A DNA stretch of 64,000 bases. It comes from Nitrospira sp. (GTDB lineage Bacteria; Nitrospirota; Nitrospiria; Nitrospirales; Nitrospiraceae). The position numbers were made by a program, and so were the translations under genes. The notes beneath the pieces were generated by a model that saw only the letters and a list, made by a program, of their open reading frames with translations, did no database searches and was not told where the DNA came from. Where the stretch lies: the NCBI GenBank assembly GCA_009594865.1, contig VOPT01000025.1, positions 1 through 64,000 of the forward strand, in the 5' to 3' direction. Below are positions 62,223-64,000 of this stretch, piece by piece (position 1 is the first letter of the stretch; each line of letters opens with the position of its first letter).

Positions 62223-63506
62223 ATGAACAAGTCGAAAGCCTGGACGGCTGAAACCATTGCGATCGGGTCCGAGCTCCTGCTCGGTGGCCGGATGGATACC
62301 AATTCCCTGTTTATCGCCGATCGCCTGGCGGCATGCGGGGTGGAGCTTCGATACAAGTCGATCGTCGGTGACGAGTTGTCCGATATCGTGGCGGTGCTCA
62401 AGACGGCGGCCCGGCGCGCCCGCGTGGTGATCGTCACGGGCGGGTTGGGACCGACGATCGACGACCTCACCCGGGAAGCGGTCGCGCAGGCGACCGGCCA
62501 ACGGCTGAGCCGACGCAAGACCGCACTGGATGGAATGGTCGCCCGATTGGCTGAGTGGGGTCGAACGCCGACAAAGGCGCAGTTGCGACAGGCGATGATC
62601 CCTGCCGGTGCGGACATTCTCTCCAATCCGGTCGGCACGGCGCCGGGGTTCGCCGTGATCTGGAAAGACACGTTCCTTGCGGCCTTGCCCGGAGTGCCAC
62701 GTGAGATGGAGCCGATGATCCATAACGGAGTCCTGCCACGCCTGCAGGCGTGGATCGGTAAGCACAAGGGGATCCCTGCCACTCCGGTGATCCGGCGGGT
62801 GCTGCATACCTCCGGCGTGCCGGAATCACTCGTGGATCAGAGATTGGAAGGATTGCTTCCTGAAGGAACGGCGATCCAACTCGGAATTTATGCCTCTCCC
62901 ATGGAAGTCATGGTATCGCTCACCGGGCCGGATAAGGAGTCGGGGCCTGTAACGATCGACCGCTTGTTCGAAGAAGCGAAAACCAGGCTTGGTGACATTA
63001 TGTATGGGGAGGGGGACGACACGATGGAATCGGTGGTCGGCCGGTTATTGACCGACCGGCACATGACCCTGGCCGTGGCCGAATCGTGCACCGGCGGATT
63101 GATCGGCCATCGGCTCACGCAGGTGCCCGGATCTTCATCGTACGTGGATCGCGGCATAGTCAGTTACAGCAACCGGGCAAAGATCGACTTGCTGGGGGTG
63201 CCTTCGGAGCTGATCGATCGCCATGGCGCGGTGAGTGCCGAAGTCGCGGCCGCGATGGCGCGAGGCATCCGTGAGCGCAGCGGCGTCTCGGTGGGATTGA
63301 GTGTGACCGGCATCGCCGGACCTGGGGGAGCGACCAAGACCAAGCCGGTAGGACTTGTCTACCTGGGCCTCGACGGCGGGCCGAACGACGCCATGACGAA
63401 AGAATGCCGCTTCCATGGCGGTGACCGGAGCGTCATCAAGCAACGTTCCGCGCAGGCGGCGTTGGATCTGCTGCGCCGGTGGCTGCTCAAGAAAGGTGGC
63501 GGATGA
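62223..63506 (+). CDS. cinA: CinA: competence/damage-inducible protein, NMN amidohydrolase
   Basis: 427 residues, the standard two-domain form. The N-terminal MoaB-like domain (IGSELLLGGRMDTNS, VTGGLGPTIDDLTREA, NPVGTAPGFAV) is a COG1058-type ADP-ribose pyrophosphatase. The C-terminal nicotinamide-nucleotide amidase starts near 270 (LAVAESCTGGLIGHRLT, GIVSYSNRAKIDLLGV, VTGIAGPGGATKTKPVG). It recycles pyridine nucleotides. It overlaps thpR by four bases; in many bacteria cinA, thpR and recA occur in series, so recA may lie beyond the window. Confidence 0.95.
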   Translation: MNKSKAWTAETIAIGSELLLGGRMDTNSLFIADRLAACGVELRYKSIVGDELSDIVAVLKTAARRARVVIVTGGLGPTIDDLTREAVAQATGQRLSRRKTALDGMVARLAEWGRTPTKAQLRQAMIPAGADILSNPVGTAPGFAVIWKDTFLAALPGVPREMEPMIHNGVLPRLQAWIGKHKGIPATPVIRRVLHTSGVPESLVDQRLEGLLPEGTAIQLGIYASPMEVMVSLTGPDKESGPVTIDRLFEEAKTRLGDIMYGEGDDTMESVVGRLLTDRHMTLAVAESCTGGLIGHRLTQVPGSSSYVDRGIVSYSNRAKIDLLGVPSELIDRHGAVSAEVAAAMARGIRERSGVSVGLSVTGIAGPGGATKTKPVGLVYLGLDGGPNDAMTKECRFHGGDRSVIKQRSAQAALDLLRRWLLKKGGG

Positions 63507-64000
63507 TCAGGGCGTTTCTGTCCGTCGAGTTGCCGCCGGATTTTCGCGCCGCCTTATCGGCTGTGCAGCAGGATCTCAAACGACGGCTGGAACCGACGGT
63601 CGGGCGTCAGGCGCGCATCAGTTGGGTCCAGCCGGCTTCCATGCATCTGACCGTGAGATTCCTCGGCGAGACGCCGGAGGACGTGATCGAGTCGCTACGT
63701 ATGACGCTTGCGTCGGCAGTGGCCGGTCATCGACCGATCCAGGTGCCCTTCTCGCGACTGGGGACATTTCCGCGACCACAGCAACCGAGGGTCCTGTGGG
63801 CAGGTCCGTTGGAAAGTTGGGAGCAGGGGAACGAGGGAGCGCGACTCCAGGCATTGTCACGGATGGTTGAGGACCTGTGCCGGGCGGCGGGACTCGCGGC
63901 GGAGGAGCGGCCGTTGAGTCCGCATCTGACATTGGCACGCATCAAAGAAGGGGAACGGCAGGTCGGACAAGGACTGGCTCAAAGCGGCCTGTTGGATCAA
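63503..64000 (+). CDS. thpR: RNA 2',3'-cyclic phosphodiesterase (LigT/ThpR), 3' cut by window
   Basis: Starts at ATG 63503, overlapping the cinA stop (ATGA). The frame is open to the last base, so at least 166 residues are present of a usual 180-190. The two HxTx active-site motifs are visible: HLTVRFLG and HLTLARIK. The N-terminus RAFLSVELPPDFR is typical. The protein hydrolyses 2',3'-cyclic phosphates or joins tRNA halves in vitro. Confidence 0.92.
   Translation, partial: MIRAFLSVELPPDFRAALSAVQQDLKRRLEPTVGRQARISWVQPASMHLTVRFLGETPEDVIESLRMTLASAVAGHRPIQVPFSRLGTFPRPQQPRVLWAGPLESWEQGNEGARLQALSRMVEDLCRAAGLAAEERPLSPHLTLARIKEGERQVGQGLAQSGLLDQ

Overview
The window looks like bacterial chromosome from a G+C-rich organism (about 60% by eye), most likely a Nitrospira-type member of the Nitrospirota. 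This is an inference. It rests on the overall gene style, a Cld-family haem protein, a PrsR-like sigma-54 regulator, and several proteins I cannot place in better known phyla. No 16S gene or nitrite oxidoreductase is present to prove it.

Region 1 (1-6.3 kb) is a scarred border. It holds the end of an IS21-type element (IstB plus its repeated right end), which abuts a DUF5615 toxin-like gene that is also frameshifted. A lone 3' piece of a tRNA and an intact tRNA-Met follow. Next come a TPR protein and an unknown lipoprotein, an nhaA antiporter pseudogene (internal deletion plus frameshift), and an overlapping LapA-MscS pair.

Region 2 (6.3-41.2 kb) is a very large acyl-CoA and amino-acid catabolic cluster read outward from one 213-bp divergent spacer at about 29.6 kb. 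Leftward run 4-hydroxyphenylpyruvate dioxygenase-like, homogentisate dioxygenase, fumarylacetoacetase, a phosphoribosyltransferase-like protein, the branched-chain keto-acid dehydrogenase E1alpha/E1beta/E2, thiolase, hydroxyacyl-CoA dehydrogenase, and a two-subunit methylmalonyl-CoA mutase with an MBL hydrolase between its genes. They are followed by methylcrotonyl-CoA carboxylase beta, methylglutaconyl-CoA hydratase, HMG-CoA lyase, MeaB, PrpD/PrpB/PrpC, an acyl-CoA ligase and a long acyl-CoA dehydrogenase. Rightward run a haem-oxygenase-like di-iron protein, FadD, thiolase, hydroxyacyl-CoA dehydrogenase, enoyl-CoA hydratase, patatin, a second long acyl-CoA dehydrogenase, a helix-turn-helix protein and a tryptophanase/tyrosine phenol-lyase. 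Together they should take leucine, isoleucine, valine, tyrosine and fatty acids to acetyl-CoA, acetoacetate, fumarate, succinyl-CoA and pyruvate. Some parts are absent here: the biotin carboxylase subunit, E3, methylmalonyl-CoA epimerase and maleylacetoacetate isomerase.

Region 3 (41.6-48.3 kb) is a surface/secretion module. It has a two-partner-secretion transporter (TpsB), a short haemagglutinin-like exoprotein (TpsA) and an exported TPR-CHAT caspase-like protease, in one tight operon with a hairpin before tpsA. An exported Lon-like serine protease faces it. This is my best candidate for a little-described system.

Region 4 (48.5-57.9 kb) holds an SDR, a Nudix hydrolase, a four-PAS NarL-type histidine kinase with its response regulator, a receiver-like protein lacking the phospho-acceptor Asp, a sigma-54 activator, a Tat-exported YcbK-like peptidase and a SlyD-like FKBP.

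Region 5 (57.9-64 kb) holds an exported OB-fold protein, three unknown proteins on the minus strand, a Cld-family protein that looks more like a coproheme decarboxylase than a chlorite dismutase, a secreted unknown, cinA and the start of thpR, cut by the window edge.
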